Assembly: GCF_003675385.1 (NCBI RefSeq)
Contig: NZ_RCWZ01000002.1
Span: 806,001-870,000 of the forward strand
DNA length: 64,000 nucleotides
Direction: 5' to 3'
Source: Mucilaginibacter kameinonensis
GTDB lineage: Bacteria; Bacteroidota; Bacteroidia; Sphingobacteriales; Sphingobacteriaceae
In this document: positions 36,918 through 46,452 of the stretch, in pieces
How positions within the stretch are numbered: the first letter of the stretch is position 1
Layout: each line of letters begins with the position of its first letter
Translations under genes and position numbers: made by a program
The notes under the pieces: generated by a model
Told to the model about the DNA's origin: nothing
The model's database searches: none
What the model saw: the letters and a program-made list of their open reading frames with translations, nothing else

Positions 36918-38393
36918 ATGAAGAAATATTTATATATACTAACCGTGCTGATGGCCTTTACATCATGTAAAAAGTTTCTGGATGTAAAGCCTACCTCGCA
37001 AATTGAGCAGGATCAGCTGTTTGAAAACGAGCAGGGTTTTAAAGAGGCTCTTAATGGTGTGTACACCCTGTGCGCAGGTCCGTCACTATATGGCGAAAGT
37101 CTTACGTTCGGCTACCTGGATATTATGGCTCAAAACTATGATTTTACTGATGTTGGTTATTCCAATATCGCCAGCTTCAACTATACTTATGTTGATCTTA
37201 TTAACCGCAATACAGACATCTGGAATTCAGGTTACCGCGCCATTGCCAATTGCAACTACATTTTAAATAATATCGAGAAAAAGAAAAACCTGTTTACCGG
37301 GCACAATTATGAGCTGATAAAAGGCGAGGCACTGGCGCTAAGGGCTTACCTGCATTTTGATATGCTCAGGATGTTTGCGCCATCATACAAAAGCAAGCCT
37401 AATGCAAGCGGTATCCCTTATGTAACATCGGTCACTATCAAAAGCACTAAGTTCTCGACGGTGAGCCAGGCGCTTGACAGTGTTATTACCGATTTGAAAA
37501 CCGCAAGAACATTGTTCCGCTCTTCAGATCCCATCGTTTCAAATTATACCGTTGGGTATCCTGGCGATGACGGTAACCCTGAAGTTTCTGATCCTGAATT
37601 ATTTATGCAAAACCGCCGCCAGCGCATGAACTATTTTACAGCTTGCGGCGAGCTTGCAAGGGCATACCTGTATAAAAACGACATGGTTAATAGTTTGGCC
37701 ATGGCCAATGAGGTGATTAATTCAAAACGTTTCCCGGCAACAAACGGTACCGATTTTAACCAAAGCGATAACACTAAAAAAGATCGTATTTTTTACAAGG
37801 AACTTATTAGCTGCTGGTATATTAATGATAACAAGGATATTAAAAACTACCTGTTGGCTGCCTTTGCCGGCGATGCGCCTCTTTTTTCGCCAACCAGCAC
37901 ACAGATAGATGATATCTATGAATCAGGTGCGGATGGCGCCGACGATTGGCGATACAGGCAATGGTTTTTCAAAACTAAAATTGGGTCAAGCAGTATTGAA
38001 CGAGCTTTGCTGCAAAAATATCTCACCAACACAGCCCCTGTAAAAAACTTGCATCCGTTGGTTGCACCGGCATTAAGGCTTAGCGAAATGTACTACATAG
38101 CCGCCGAGGCCAGCTTTGATACCGATCCGCTTAAAGCAATGAATTACTATAACACCGTAAGGCGAAGCCGTGGCATAGGGAACGATTTAACCGAGATTCC
38201 GGCCAAAGCCGATTTTATTGATTTGCTGCTGAAAGAAGCCCGGAAAGAGTTTTATGGCGAAAGTCAGATCTTTTACATGTATAAAAGGCTTAACGTACCT
38301 GTTAAAGCAACTTCGGGAATTAGCTATCCGGCTACCGATAAAATATTTGTGTTCCCGCTGCCGCCAGATGAGGAGGCTTTCAGAAATAACTAA
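36918..38393 (+). CDS. SusD/RagB family outer-membrane lipoprotein
   Basis: 491 residues from ATG 36918, where the Lys-rich signal MKKYLYILTVLMAFTSC begins; an earlier in-frame ATG inside SusC would add 12 unlikely residues. Lipobox FTSC is followed by KKFLDVKPTSQIEQDQLF. TPR-like helices (KGEALALRAYLHFDMLRMFAPS near 145) and the closing LKEARKEFYGESQIFYMYKRLN are typical of the family variant found with DUF4843 and PKD-like lipoproteins. Confidence 0.94.
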   Translation: MKKYLYILTVLMAFTSCKKFLDVKPTSQIEQDQLFENEQGFKEALNGVYTLCAGPSLYGESLTFGYLDIMAQNYDFTDVGYSNIASFNYTYVDLINRNTDIWNSGYRAIANCNYILNNIEKKKNLFTGHNYELIKGEALALRAYLHFDMLRMFAPSYKSKPNASGIPYVTSVTIKSTKFSTVSQALDSVITDLKTARTLFRSSDPIVSNYTVGYPGDDGNPEVSDPELFMQNRRQRMNYFTACGELARAYLYKNDMVNSLAMANEVINSKRFPATNGTDFNQSDNTKKDRIFYKELISCWYINDNKDIKNYLLAAFAGDAPLFSPTSTQIDDIYESGADGADDWRYRQWFFKTKIGSSSIERALLQKYLTNTAPVKNLHPLVAPALRLSEMYYIAAEASFDTDPLKAMNYYNTVRRSRGIGNDLTEIPAKADFIDLLLKEARKEFYGESQIFYMYKRLNVPVKATSGISYPATDKIFVFPLPPDEEAFRNN

Positions 38394-38398
38394 TAATA

Positions 38399-39247
38399 AT
38401 GATGACGATGAAAAAGCAAATACTTTTTATACTGCTTGCGGGCACCATTTTATTTGGATGTAAGAAAGATGCAAAGTTTTTCTACAATTCAACCGATAAT
38501 ATTTATTTCAATTACCCTAAAAAGGATACGCTTACCTATTCTTTTGCTTACGATCCTACCCTTGTACAGGATACGGTTTGGATCCCGGTAATAATTTCGG
38601 GTAAACGGAGCCATCAGGCCAGGAGTTTTTCAATTAGCCTGGTTGATACTGCTACCACAGCAACCAGCCCGCTGCATTACGAAGCACTGAAACCAACTTA
38701 TACTATGCCTGCCGATTCGGGCGTGGTAAAGGTTCCAGTTATTCTTAAAAATACGGATGCTGCGCTTGAGAACAACTCTGTGATATTAACTATCCGTGTT
38801 TCGGGTACCGGTGATTTTACCAATAATATGCCCGATAGTTTGCGTACCAAAACCATTTTGTTCTCAAACCGGCTTGAAAAACCTTTCTGGTGGAATTCGT
38901 GGCTTGATGAGGTGAAGGAATACGGCCGTACAAAGCACCAGTTGTTTTTAATTACTTCGGGCACACGCGATCTGATTGACTATAAAACCTATGGCGATCC
39001 TAATTTCCAGATTCCGCGTTGCCTGTACTACATAGAAAACACCCGAACTTTTTTAAGAGATCCTATTGGCTGGGTTCAGGAGCACCCTGAAAAGGGCTAC
39101 GTTATAACACCAAAAGCAGGCACCAGGGATTACGAGTTTTACTATATCAATTCGCCAACCAAACGGTTCCTGTACAAATATTTCCCCGAGGTAGATAAAT
39201 CCTATTTTATTGACAGCGAAACAGGGGCAAAAGTAACAATGGAATAA
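38399..39247 (+). CDS. DUF4843 family lipoprotein
   Basis: 282 residues, lipobox LFGC. The mature start KKDAKFFYNSTDNIYFNYPKKDT and the strand VWIPVIISGKRSHQARSFSISLVDTAT match the DUF4843 pattern, a beta-sandwich lipoprotein encoded after SusD in many Sphingobacteriaceae loci. Function unknown; presumably a surface ligand-binding accessory. Starts 5 bases after SusD ends. Confidence 0.85.
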   Translation: MMTMKKQILFILLAGTILFGCKKDAKFFYNSTDNIYFNYPKKDTLTYSFAYDPTLVQDTVWIPVIISGKRSHQARSFSISLVDTATTATSPLHYEALKPTYTMPADSGVVKVPVILKNTDAALENNSVILTIRVSGTGDFTNNMPDSLRTKTILFSNRLEKPFWWNSWLDEVKEYGRTKHQLFLITSGTRDLIDYKTYGDPNFQIPRCLYYIENTRTFLRDPIGWVQEHPEKGYVITPKAGTRDYEFYYINSPTKRFLYKYFPEVDKSYFIDSETGAKVTME

Positions 39248-39266
39248 TTGATAAAACCAGCGTATC

Positions 39267-40688
39267 ATGAAATTTAATCCTATAACTATTTGTGTTCTTC
39301 TTATCCTTGCCTTTTGCTCATGCAAAAAGGATTTGGGTAACTATAAATATTCGCCGCCTACCGAGCCCATTGTTGTTAACCTGCAGGACGCTACGGTTGA
39401 TGCCACCATTGGCGATACCCTTGTACTACAACCATACATCAGTTTTAAAGATGCGGACCCGACTAAAGACCTGGATTTTGACTGGCGGATAAGCATCCAG
39501 GAAGAAGCCCGTGATATTCATTACACAGGTTATCCCCTGAAAGTGGTGTACAGCCTTGCCCCCGGTGTGCGTGCGGCAAAGCTTACCGTTACCGATAAAC
39601 GTAACAGCATGAAATACTTTTACGATTTTAAAATATCGGGCAAAACGCAGTTTTCAAAAGGTTTAGCGGTTTTAAGTGTGCAGGACGGCATAACAAAACT
39701 ATCATTTGTTAAGGCAGATACCATTGGCGTACTGCCCGACCTATATTTTGCTCTTCACCATGAAAATTTACCCGAAACCCCTTTGCAGCTGTTTGCGAGG
39801 CCTGTATTTTATCAGCCCGGCACCGTACAAGACTACTGGGTAATTTGTGCAGATGCCAATAAGAGTAGCGTTATTATTGACGGCAGTACTATGCTAAAGA
39901 AAAGGGATTTTCCCGGTCAGTTCTTTTCTCCGCCGGCAACAATAAAACCAGAGGCATTTGAAGCAACAAAAGGCTGGGTATCGGGTGTTATTAATGATAA
40001 ATTATATCTGAGTGTAACATCAACCGCTCCTTTTGCCGAAGACTGGGGTAAGTTTGCCAATCCGGTTGCCGGGAATTATGAATTGTCGCCCTACTTTTCA
40101 AATACCAATAATTTCTTTTTTGGATACGATAAAAAGCGGTCGGCTTTTGTGTCTTTCAGTCCATCAGGTGCTTATCTGGATACACTTTATACCGTAACCG
40201 GGACTGCATTTAACCCGCAAAAATTGGGTATGAAAGATTTGCTGTTCATGAAACCAGTATCGGGCCGCAACTATGCTTTCATGAAAAGTAACGATGGACA
40301 GATCTATGAATTTTCGTTCAATGTTGATATGGACGATTATTCAAACACCCGCATTATCAGCGCCGATGATAAGCGCATTTTTAAAGGTGCAGCATTAGTA
40401 AACGCCGATACCAAATGGCAGCGCTCATACCTGGATGTGTTTTACTTTACATCAAATGATAAAATCTATCGCTACAACCCTATTAACCAGGACCTGCGGA
40501 CGCTTGACGCCAATTTTGGCGGCAAAAAAGTAACCATGCTCAAGCTGGATGATAATGATAATAAACTCATTGTTGGGGTTGATGGAGCTTTGATGTTCCT
40601 TGATATAAGTGTTGGCGTTAACGGAACCATAAAAAGAACAGTTACAGGCATCCCGGGCGCGCCGGTTGATGAAGTGTCTAAAAATTAA
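39267..40688 (+). CDS. PKD-like family lipoprotein
   Basis: 473 residues, lipobox FCSC followed by KKDLGNYKYSPPTEPIVVNLQDATVDATIGDTLVLQPYISFKDAD, the entry of the Bacteroidota PKD-like lipoproteins. An Ig/PKD-like domain (about 40-135) is followed by a 300-residue beta-rich region that may form a propeller (repeated DKRSAFVSFSP, DGQIYEFSF, DKIYRYNP, DNKLIVGVDG). Regularly found next to SusD and DUF4843, as here. No enzyme motif. Confidence 0.82.
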   Translation: MKFNPITICVLLILAFCSCKKDLGNYKYSPPTEPIVVNLQDATVDATIGDTLVLQPYISFKDADPTKDLDFDWRISIQEEARDIHYTGYPLKVVYSLAPGVRAAKLTVTDKRNSMKYFYDFKISGKTQFSKGLAVLSVQDGITKLSFVKADTIGVLPDLYFALHHENLPETPLQLFARPVFYQPGTVQDYWVICADANKSSVIIDGSTMLKKRDFPGQFFSPPATIKPEAFEATKGWVSGVINDKLYLSVTSTAPFAEDWGKFANPVAGNYELSPYFSNTNNFFFGYDKKRSAFVSFSPSGAYLDTLYTVTGTAFNPQKLGMKDLLFMKPVSGRNYAFMKSNDGQIYEFSFNVDMDDYSNTRIISADDKRIFKGAALVNADTKWQRSYLDVFYFTSNDKIYRYNPINQDLRTLDANFGGKKVTMLKLDDNDNKLIVGVDGALMFLDISVGVNGTIKRTVTGIPGAPVDEVSKN

Positions 40689-40706
40689 CCATTTATTAAA
40701 ATCGAC

Positions 40707-41624
40707 ATGAAATTGATAAGGATAACAACATTCTTAATAGGCTTGCTCATGGCCGTATTAACCATTGCGTCATGCAAAAAAACAAAGGATACAGTTAAGG
40801 AAGAGGTTGATCCGCCGGGTGCGCCGGCCAAAACATGGCAGGAGCATTGGGGCTTGCATCACCAGTTGTTGAAACGCGTTTATTATGATGATAATGTAGC
40901 CATTTACTATGATGCCAACATGGATCCGTCGGTTACGTGGACCTTTAAGGCCATGTCTGACTCCTGGGCTTATGTTAAGAAAAACTATGGCGACTTTGGC
41001 AAAGATCCACGTCTGTATTGCATTTTCCATTCAACGGTTGATACCACCGGCGAATTAGGCGGCGGCCACCCCGCATCCTGGCGCGATTCGACACACGATT
41101 ATCACAATACTATCGACGACGGGCTGGATAACTGGACATATCCAACAGGTACGCAGATCGCTATCCCTATTCATGAAATGGGACATATTGTAGCTAATGC
41201 TTCATGGGGACACGCACATGAAGATCAAAACATCTGGCACGACAGCAAATTTGCTGAGATTTTCATTTACGATGTACTCATGAACATCGGTAGGCAGGAC
41301 GAAGCTTCCCGGCTTTACTACCAGCTCAAGGACCTGCGCGAGGTCTTTCCGAACCCGGAGTCAAATTGGTTTGCAGGTTGGTTTTACCCCGTTTGGAATA
41401 ATTATGGCAAAGGGCCGGTGCTTAGTAAATATTTCCAGTTGTATGCCAAATATGTTCCGTCTAACCGCGATCTCAACTGGGGCGAATGGATCCATTTCTG
41501 GAGTGGAGCAGCAGGGGTAAACCTCAAGTTTCAGGCAACTATCGCTTTTGGCTGGAGCGATGAATGGGAAGAGGAGTTTAACCAGGCCCGGATAGATTTT
41601 CCGGATATTAAATACAAAGATTAA
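40707..41624 (+). CDS. Putative zinc metallopeptidase lipoprotein (HEMGH), copy 1
   Basis: 305 residues with lipobox IASC (Cys23). The centre holds HEMGH at 156-160, a zincin HExxH motif. Glu184 in KFAEIF is placed like a gluzincin third ligand (HExxH, 23 residues, E). Other blocks shared with the next gene are W.EHW near 44, GGGHPA near 118, HDYxNTID near 130 and NWGEW.HFWSGAAGVNLK near 258. I do not recognise a named peptidase family. A surface protease for the ligand imported by this locus is the natural inference; activity is not proven. Confidence 0.7.
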   Translation: MKLIRITTFLIGLLMAVLTIASCKKTKDTVKEEVDPPGAPAKTWQEHWGLHHQLLKRVYYDDNVAIYYDANMDPSVTWTFKAMSDSWAYVKKNYGDFGKDPRLYCIFHSTVDTTGELGGGHPASWRDSTHDYHNTIDDGLDNWTYPTGTQIAIPIHEMGHIVANASWGHAHEDQNIWHDSKFAEIFIYDVLMNIGRQDEASRLYYQLKDLREVFPNPESNWFAGWFYPVWNNYGKGPVLSKYFQLYAKYVPSNRDLNWGEWIHFWSGAAGVNLKFQATIAFGWSDEWEEEFNQARIDFPDIKYKD

Positions 41625-41758
41625 TAGTCCTTTTTAATGCAGGTACGCATTACATCGAACTTGAATATAGAACAAAATTTTTGCAGGCCGGGCGGCGCTC
41701 ATTTAAGAGTAGGGGTGCCGTTCCCGGTTCTGCATACGTTAACTGATATTACATCATA

Positions 41759-42691
41759 ATGAAAAAGAGTACAACGGCTAAACTCCTTGTAGGGGGGATC
41801 ATCATTGCATCATTTTCCTTTTTTTATGGTAAATGTTTAACAATTGATGAGTTAAAAGCAAATTACAAACAGGGGCTGCCATCATCAACCTGGCATGAGC
41901 ATTGGTTTGAGCATGACCAGGCATTATCATTGGTTTACCAGGATAAAAATGTGGCTGTTTACTATGATAAAGGCATGGATAAGTCGGTTACCTGGCCGTA
42001 CAAAACCATGTCGGCCGCCTGGGCATATGTTAAAAGTACTTACGGCCGTTTCGGCGATTCAACAAGGCTATACACTGTTTTTCACCAGGGCATTTATGGC
42101 GGCGGTCATCCTGCTACTTATTTTGATGATAGTCATGACTACCGCAACACCATCGACTGTGGTTTAGGTACCTGGCAAAAGCCAACCGGCGAACAGCTCG
42201 CGATGCCAATCCATGAAATGGGGCATATAGTAAGCGGAGCAAGTCATGGAGTAAAAGGCTCACCATCAGATGCGCTTTGGGGCGACAGTAAGTTCATGGA
42301 GATCTTCAATTACGATGTGATGCTGCATATCGGTCGCGAAGATGAGGCTGAAAAAATATACCAGCAAATGCAAACCCAGTATGATGATTTCCCCCGGCCA
42401 AAAAGTCTTTGGTTTAAAAACTGGTTTTATCCTATTTACAGCAACTATGGCAAAGCAAAGGTGCTCAATAAATATTTTGCCTTACTGGCGGCCAACTTTT
42501 CTCAACAGAAAAACCAACAGGGGCGCGAATATACACGCGATATCAATTGGGGTGAGTTTGTCCATTTCTGGAGCGGGGCCGCAGGTGTAAACCTTAAAGA
42601 ACAGGCCAAACAAGCCTTCGGCTGGACAGACGAATGGGAAGCACAGTACAACGCGGCCCGCAAGGAGTTCCCTAAATTGAAATACAAATAA
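41759..42691 (+). CDS. Putative zinc metallopeptidase (HEMGH), tandem paralogue copy 2
   Basis: 310 residues. HEMGH at 152-156 and Glu181 in KFMEIF repeat the zinc-site layout of the preceding protein, and about half of the aligned residues look identical by eye. Copy 2 has an N-terminal hydrophobic segment (10-22) ending YGKC, which is not a good lipobox, so it is probably periplasmic or inner-membrane anchored, whereas copy 1 is lipidated. That suggests two steps in different compartments. It carries an insertion before the conserved NWGEFVHFWSGAAGVNLKEQA block. Confidence 0.7.
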   Translation: MKKSTTAKLLVGGIIIASFSFFYGKCLTIDELKANYKQGLPSSTWHEHWFEHDQALSLVYQDKNVAVYYDKGMDKSVTWPYKTMSAAWAYVKSTYGRFGDSTRLYTVFHQGIYGGGHPATYFDDSHDYRNTIDCGLGTWQKPTGEQLAMPIHEMGHIVSGASHGVKGSPSDALWGDSKFMEIFNYDVMLHIGREDEAEKIYQQMQTQYDDFPRPKSLWFKNWFYPIYSNYGKAKVLNKYFALLAANFSQQKNQQGREYTRDINWGEFVHFWSGAAGVNLKEQAKQAFGWTDEWEAQYNAARKEFPKLKYK

Positions 42692-42717
42692 CATTTTTTA
42701 AACTCTCACAACATAAA

Positions 42718-43854
42718 ATGAAATTAAAATTATCAATTCTGGCTGCCTTGTTGCCGCTCATGGCTTCGGCTCAGAAAGCTAACTTCAGCATTACCGGACA
42801 CATAGGTAAACTGGATAAACCTGCCAAAGCCTATATCGATTATATGGATAACGGCAGCAGTCATGAAGATTCATGCGTGGTTACCAATGGTACATTTAAA
42901 TTTACAGGCAATGTATCAGGTATAACTACCAGCCGCATGGCGTTTGACCATACCGGGCAGGGCAAACAACACGCTATTTATGCCCCAAATGCAGATGTGG
43001 TTTATATCTATTTCGGTAAAGAGAATATGGTATATACCTCGGCCGATTCACTGGTGAATGCTAAAGTTACGGGCTCAAAAGTTTACGACGAGTTTCAGGC
43101 ATATAACAAGCAGATAGGCGGTACCATTATGGATTTAACCAAAGCCGTTAACGCCGAATTTTCACGTGCTACTCCTGAGCAGCAAAAAGATACCGCTTTT
43201 GTAAAAGCTATTGATGCACGTTATCGCAAAAACATTGCCGATAGAAATGAAAAACAATTTCTCTTCGCCAAAAACAACCCCAACTCATATTTTGGTTTGG
43301 TAGGCTTGTCTGAGTCGGCAGGTGTTAAGGTTGATGCAGATAAAGTTGGCCCGGTATTTAAAGCACTTAACGCAACGTTGCGCGGAACCGATGTGGGTAA
43401 AGAGCTTGAGCAGCGCATACAGGCTGCCGGTATCACCGCAATCGGTAAAGCTGCACCAATGTTTACCCAAAATGATGTAAACGGAAAGCCGGTTTCGCTG
43501 AGCGATTTAAAAGGCAAATATGTTTTGGTTGAGTTTTGGGCAAGCTGGTGCGCACCCTGCCGTGCAGGTAATCCTAACCTGAAAAAGCAATACGAGCTTT
43601 ATAAGGATAAAGGCTTCGAGATCATTTCAGTTTCACTTGATAATGTAAAGGAAAAATGGGTTGATGCTATCGCTAAAGATGGCTTGCCGTGGATCCATGT
43701 GTCTGACCTTAAAGGCTGGAACAATGCCGTTGGCCGTTTATATGGCGTTAGGGCTGTACCGCAAAGCTTCTTGCTTGATAAAGATGGTAAAATCATCGGC
43801 AATACCTTGCGCGATGAATTCCTGAATACCAAACTCGCCGAAATTTTTAACTAA
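42718..43854 (+). CDS. TlpA-family thiol-disulfide oxidoreductase with DUF4369 domain
   Basis: 378 residues. Signal peptide (MASAQ), N-terminal DUF4369 beta domain about 20-115 (FSITGHIGKLDKPAKAYIDYMDNG), a helical linker, and a C-terminal AhpC/TSA-TlpA thioredoxin fold about 243-378 with the active site WCAPC (Cys278, Cys281) and a cis-Pro loop in VRAVPQSFLL. Periplasmic reductase type. It is followed closely by the DsbD-alpha-bearing protein and a second TlpA protein. Confidence 0.92.
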   Translation: MKLKLSILAALLPLMASAQKANFSITGHIGKLDKPAKAYIDYMDNGSSHEDSCVVTNGTFKFTGNVSGITTSRMAFDHTGQGKQHAIYAPNADVVYIYFGKENMVYTSADSLVNAKVTGSKVYDEFQAYNKQIGGTIMDLTKAVNAEFSRATPEQQKDTAFVKAIDARYRKNIADRNEKQFLFAKNNPNSYFGLVGLSESAGVKVDADKVGPVFKALNATLRGTDVGKELEQRIQAAGITAIGKAAPMFTQNDVNGKPVSLSDLKGKYVLVEFWASWCAPCRAGNPNLKKQYELYKDKGFEIISVSLDNVKEKWVDAIAKDGLPWIHVSDLKGWNNAVGRLYGVRAVPQSFLLDKDGKIIGNTLRDEFLNTKLAEIFN

Positions 43855-43861
43855 AACGGAT

Positions 43862-45742
43862 ATGAAAAAGATCAGTTTGGCTTTGCTGCTTTGCCTTGTG
43901 TTTGGCGCGGCCACATTTGCTAATGCAATAAAACATGGAGCAGGTAAAATAGCCCTCCATGTGTTATATGTAGGCTATGACCCTGCAAAACCCAAGCCGG
44001 AGCATGTAAATTATTACAGTACGGCTACCGGTGCCATTGATGAAGCATGGAAAACCCGCATGGCCGATTTTAAGGCATTTTTAGAGCAAAGATTTGAAAA
44101 GGCTGATGTTGTGGATGTAAGGGATTATGATGCCACGATGTCGGAGAAGGTAGATGTTACCATTCTTGATGCCGGGCCAGTAAAATTGCCTGCCGGTTTT
44201 GATCGTCCTATAGTTCTGATGCATGAAATGGCCCCAAACGTAGGCTTGCCTATTGGCCTGAAATTCGATTGGTATTGCCAGTGTCTGGAGGATGACGCGC
44301 TGAACATTAAAACCAGCCATGCTATATTTAATACACCTATAAAGGTGAATTTGACTTTGGTTAACAGGCCCACACCGGGTTCTTTTTTTAACGGTTTCCA
44401 GGGAGCCACAACGCCAAAGGAACTGCCAATGTGGAAGGTGATCAAAGAAGATCCGGCTGCTAAGGATAAATACATTATCGGCATGGTAGCCCACGGCGAG
44501 GGCTTCAATGATTCGCCCGATGCGGAAGCGATAAGTGGTGGCGTTTGTCTTAAAAATGCCGAAGCTGTAGCATTGGGGCGTCAGGGTAATTATTTTATGT
44601 GGGGATTTTCGGGTTCGCCCAATCACATGACTGATGAAGCTAAGGATGTATTGGTGAATACTGTTTGCTACATCAAAAAGTTTGATCACCGGAAACCTAT
44701 CATGAAAAAAGTGCAGATCGAGAACCGTGAATGGGTTAACGAAATGATCTATCGCACAGATAAGGATTTGTATGAAAAAGCGCTGATTGCCCGAAAAGAG
44801 GGTAACGCCCGTTTGCTGAAAATGCAGCAGGAACTTAAAGACCGCAAAGCCAAAGGCGAAGATATTGGCCGTGGAAACGAGATGTTTTTGAAAATGCCGG
44901 TTACCGATGATACACAAAGCTTTGACGATTACCTTAAAAGCTGGGCTGGTAGTGGTATGTATGATATGTTTGGTACCAATACCTCAGCTTATCATAAGTA
45001 CTACCTTGCCAACCTCGAATACTTTTACCCGCTTGATGCTTACTCACTACAGGTTGATGAGGATGCCAAAAAACTGGGTATCTCCAACCGTAAAGTTGAG
45101 CTGCTGGAGAAATGTATCAAAATGCTTGAGAAAGGAGAGGAGCCTGCCCTGGCGCAAAGGATACTGGAAAGGTATACCATCGAAAAATTCACGTCGGCTA
45201 AAGAGTGGCGCGACTGGTTGACCAGGAACAAAGCGAACCTTTATTACACCGAATCGGGTGGTTTCAAATTCATGGTGAATACTTATAAAGCTGAAACAGC
45301 GGCAGTTGTACCGGCATCAACCGGCGACATTAAAACTGCAAACGCGGCAACAATACCAACCCGTACCGACCCGGTGGTAGTGAGCGCCACATTGGTTGAC
45401 GAAGCAAACGGAAAAAAACAGGTGGTTGTTAAAGCCGATATTTTACAAGGCTGGCATATTTACGCGTATGTGCCCAGAGACAGCCCTTTTATTACCACGC
45501 AACCTATTATTGAGTTGCCCAAAGGCATAACCAGCACCGAATGGCAAACATCAGCCGGGGTACCATTTACCGGTGGCGAAGGCATGTTTGTGTGGGAAGA
45601 CAAGGCAACTTTTAAAACGGAAATAAGCGCGGCCTCACTAAAGCCCGGAATGGTGATCAAATGCGGCCTTTACTACCAGGTTTGTGATAACAACAAATGT
45701 TTCCCGCCAAAAAGAAAAATAATTGAAATACAGGTTTTATAA
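43862..45742 (+). CDS. Large secreted protein: ThuA/glutamine-amidotransferase-like N-terminus and DsbD-alpha-like C-terminus
   Basis: 626 residues with a signal peptide. Residues 30-280 look like a Rossmann/flavodoxin type fold (ALHVLYVGYD, VDVTILDAGPVKL, RPIVLMHEMAP, GNYFMWGFSGSP) resembling ThuA-like proteins. A charged helical middle (295-460) follows. The last 120 residues match the N-terminal DsbD domain: WHIYAYVPRDSPF, then C601-x6-C608-DNNK-C613-FPP, where the Cys pair before FPP corresponds to the redox pair of DsbD-alpha. No DsbD membrane domain is present. Lying between two TlpA proteins, it probably exchanges electrons with them. The N-terminal assignment is tentative. Confidence 0.7.
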   Translation: MKKISLALLLCLVFGAATFANAIKHGAGKIALHVLYVGYDPAKPKPEHVNYYSTATGAIDEAWKTRMADFKAFLEQRFEKADVVDVRDYDATMSEKVDVTILDAGPVKLPAGFDRPIVLMHEMAPNVGLPIGLKFDWYCQCLEDDALNIKTSHAIFNTPIKVNLTLVNRPTPGSFFNGFQGATTPKELPMWKVIKEDPAAKDKYIIGMVAHGEGFNDSPDAEAISGGVCLKNAEAVALGRQGNYFMWGFSGSPNHMTDEAKDVLVNTVCYIKKFDHRKPIMKKVQIENREWVNEMIYRTDKDLYEKALIARKEGNARLLKMQQELKDRKAKGEDIGRGNEMFLKMPVTDDTQSFDDYLKSWAGSGMYDMFGTNTSAYHKYYLANLEYFYPLDAYSLQVDEDAKKLGISNRKVELLEKCIKMLEKGEEPALAQRILERYTIEKFTSAKEWRDWLTRNKANLYYTESGGFKFMVNTYKAETAAVVPASTGDIKTANAATIPTRTDPVVVSATLVDEANGKKQVVVKADILQGWHIYAYVPRDSPFITTQPIIELPKGITSTEWQTSAGVPFTGGEGMFVWEDKATFKTEISAASLKPGMVIKCGLYYQVCDNNKCFPPKRKIIEIQVL

Positions 45743-45751
45743 TCCGGCCCT

Positions 45752-46306
45752 ATGAAAATAAATTTTAAAAGGTTGATGCTGGTAACACCGGTAGCACTTG
45801 CCTTAAGCACAGGATGGAAGGCAGATGGAAAAGCTTCATCATCAAAACGGGATACGGTTGCCGCCAGTCAAAATCTGACTGTTGGAAAACCATTGCCGGT
45901 TTTTGAGTTACAAACTGCAGGTGGTAAAACCATCAAATTGTCATCGGTTAAAGGCAAAGTGGTACTTGTTGATTTCTGGGCGTCGTGGTGTATGCCCTGC
46001 CGGGCCGCTATTCCGCACCTTAAAGAGTTATATAAACAGTACCACGCTAAAGGATTTGAGATACTTAGCATTTCGATAGATCAGAACAGCAAAGCCTGGA
46101 AAAACGCGATGCTTAAAGAAGCTATGCCGTGGCAGCAGGGAATTGATAGGTACGAGGAAGGTAAAGACGCATCAATAATGATGGCGGCCTTAGGGATCCA
46201 GTCTGTACCATTTGCTATTATGCTTGATGCCGGAGGGAAGGTGATACTGGTTAACCCGGCTGCTGCCGATATGGACGGGTATCTGAAAGATACATTTAAT
46301 AAATAA
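45752..46306 (+). CDS. TlpA-family thioredoxin-like protein
   Basis: 184 residues. Signal sequence to about 25, then a compact thioredoxin fold with active site WASWCMPCR (Cys80, Cys83), EILSISIDQNSKAW, and the cis-Pro segment SVPFAIMLD. It has no DUF4369 domain, unlike the other TlpA protein of the locus. Starts 9 bases after the DsbD-alpha protein. Last gene before a strong terminator. Confidence 0.9.
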   Translation: MKINFKRLMLVTPVALALSTGWKADGKASSSKRDTVAASQNLTVGKPLPVFELQTAGGKTIKLSSVKGKVVLVDFWASWCMPCRAAIPHLKELYKQYHAKGFEILSISIDQNSKAWKNAMLKEAMPWQQGIDRYEEGKDASIMMAALGIQSVPFAIMLDAGGKVILVNPAAADMDGYLKDTFNK

Positions 46307-46389
46307 AAGACATTAACAGGATTGCGTTTAGCAACCTTTAAAGAAGCTTTCGGGCGTTTTCATCAGTTTAGTTAGTTTAATTTTCCGGA

Positions 46390-46417
46390 GAGCCGGTTTT
46401 AATACCGGCTCTTTTTT
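46390..46417 (+). terminator. Rho-independent terminator
   Basis: Stem GAGCCGGT (46390-46397), loop TTTAAT, stem ACCGGCTC (46404-46411), then six T. It closes the SusC-to-TlpA operon. The M16 peptidase gene that follows therefore probably has its own promoter, or is reached by read-through. Confidence 0.9.
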
Positions 46418-46452
46418 AAATTAGCGCTGAATCCTAATCCGATAAACAAAAT

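Noticed and set aside
44081..44917. 278-codon minus-strand frame inside the DsbD-alpha protein gene
   Set aside because: It lies wholly within a well-supported plus-strand gene, has no recognisable domain and an odd His/Phe-rich composition. It is an antisense shadow.
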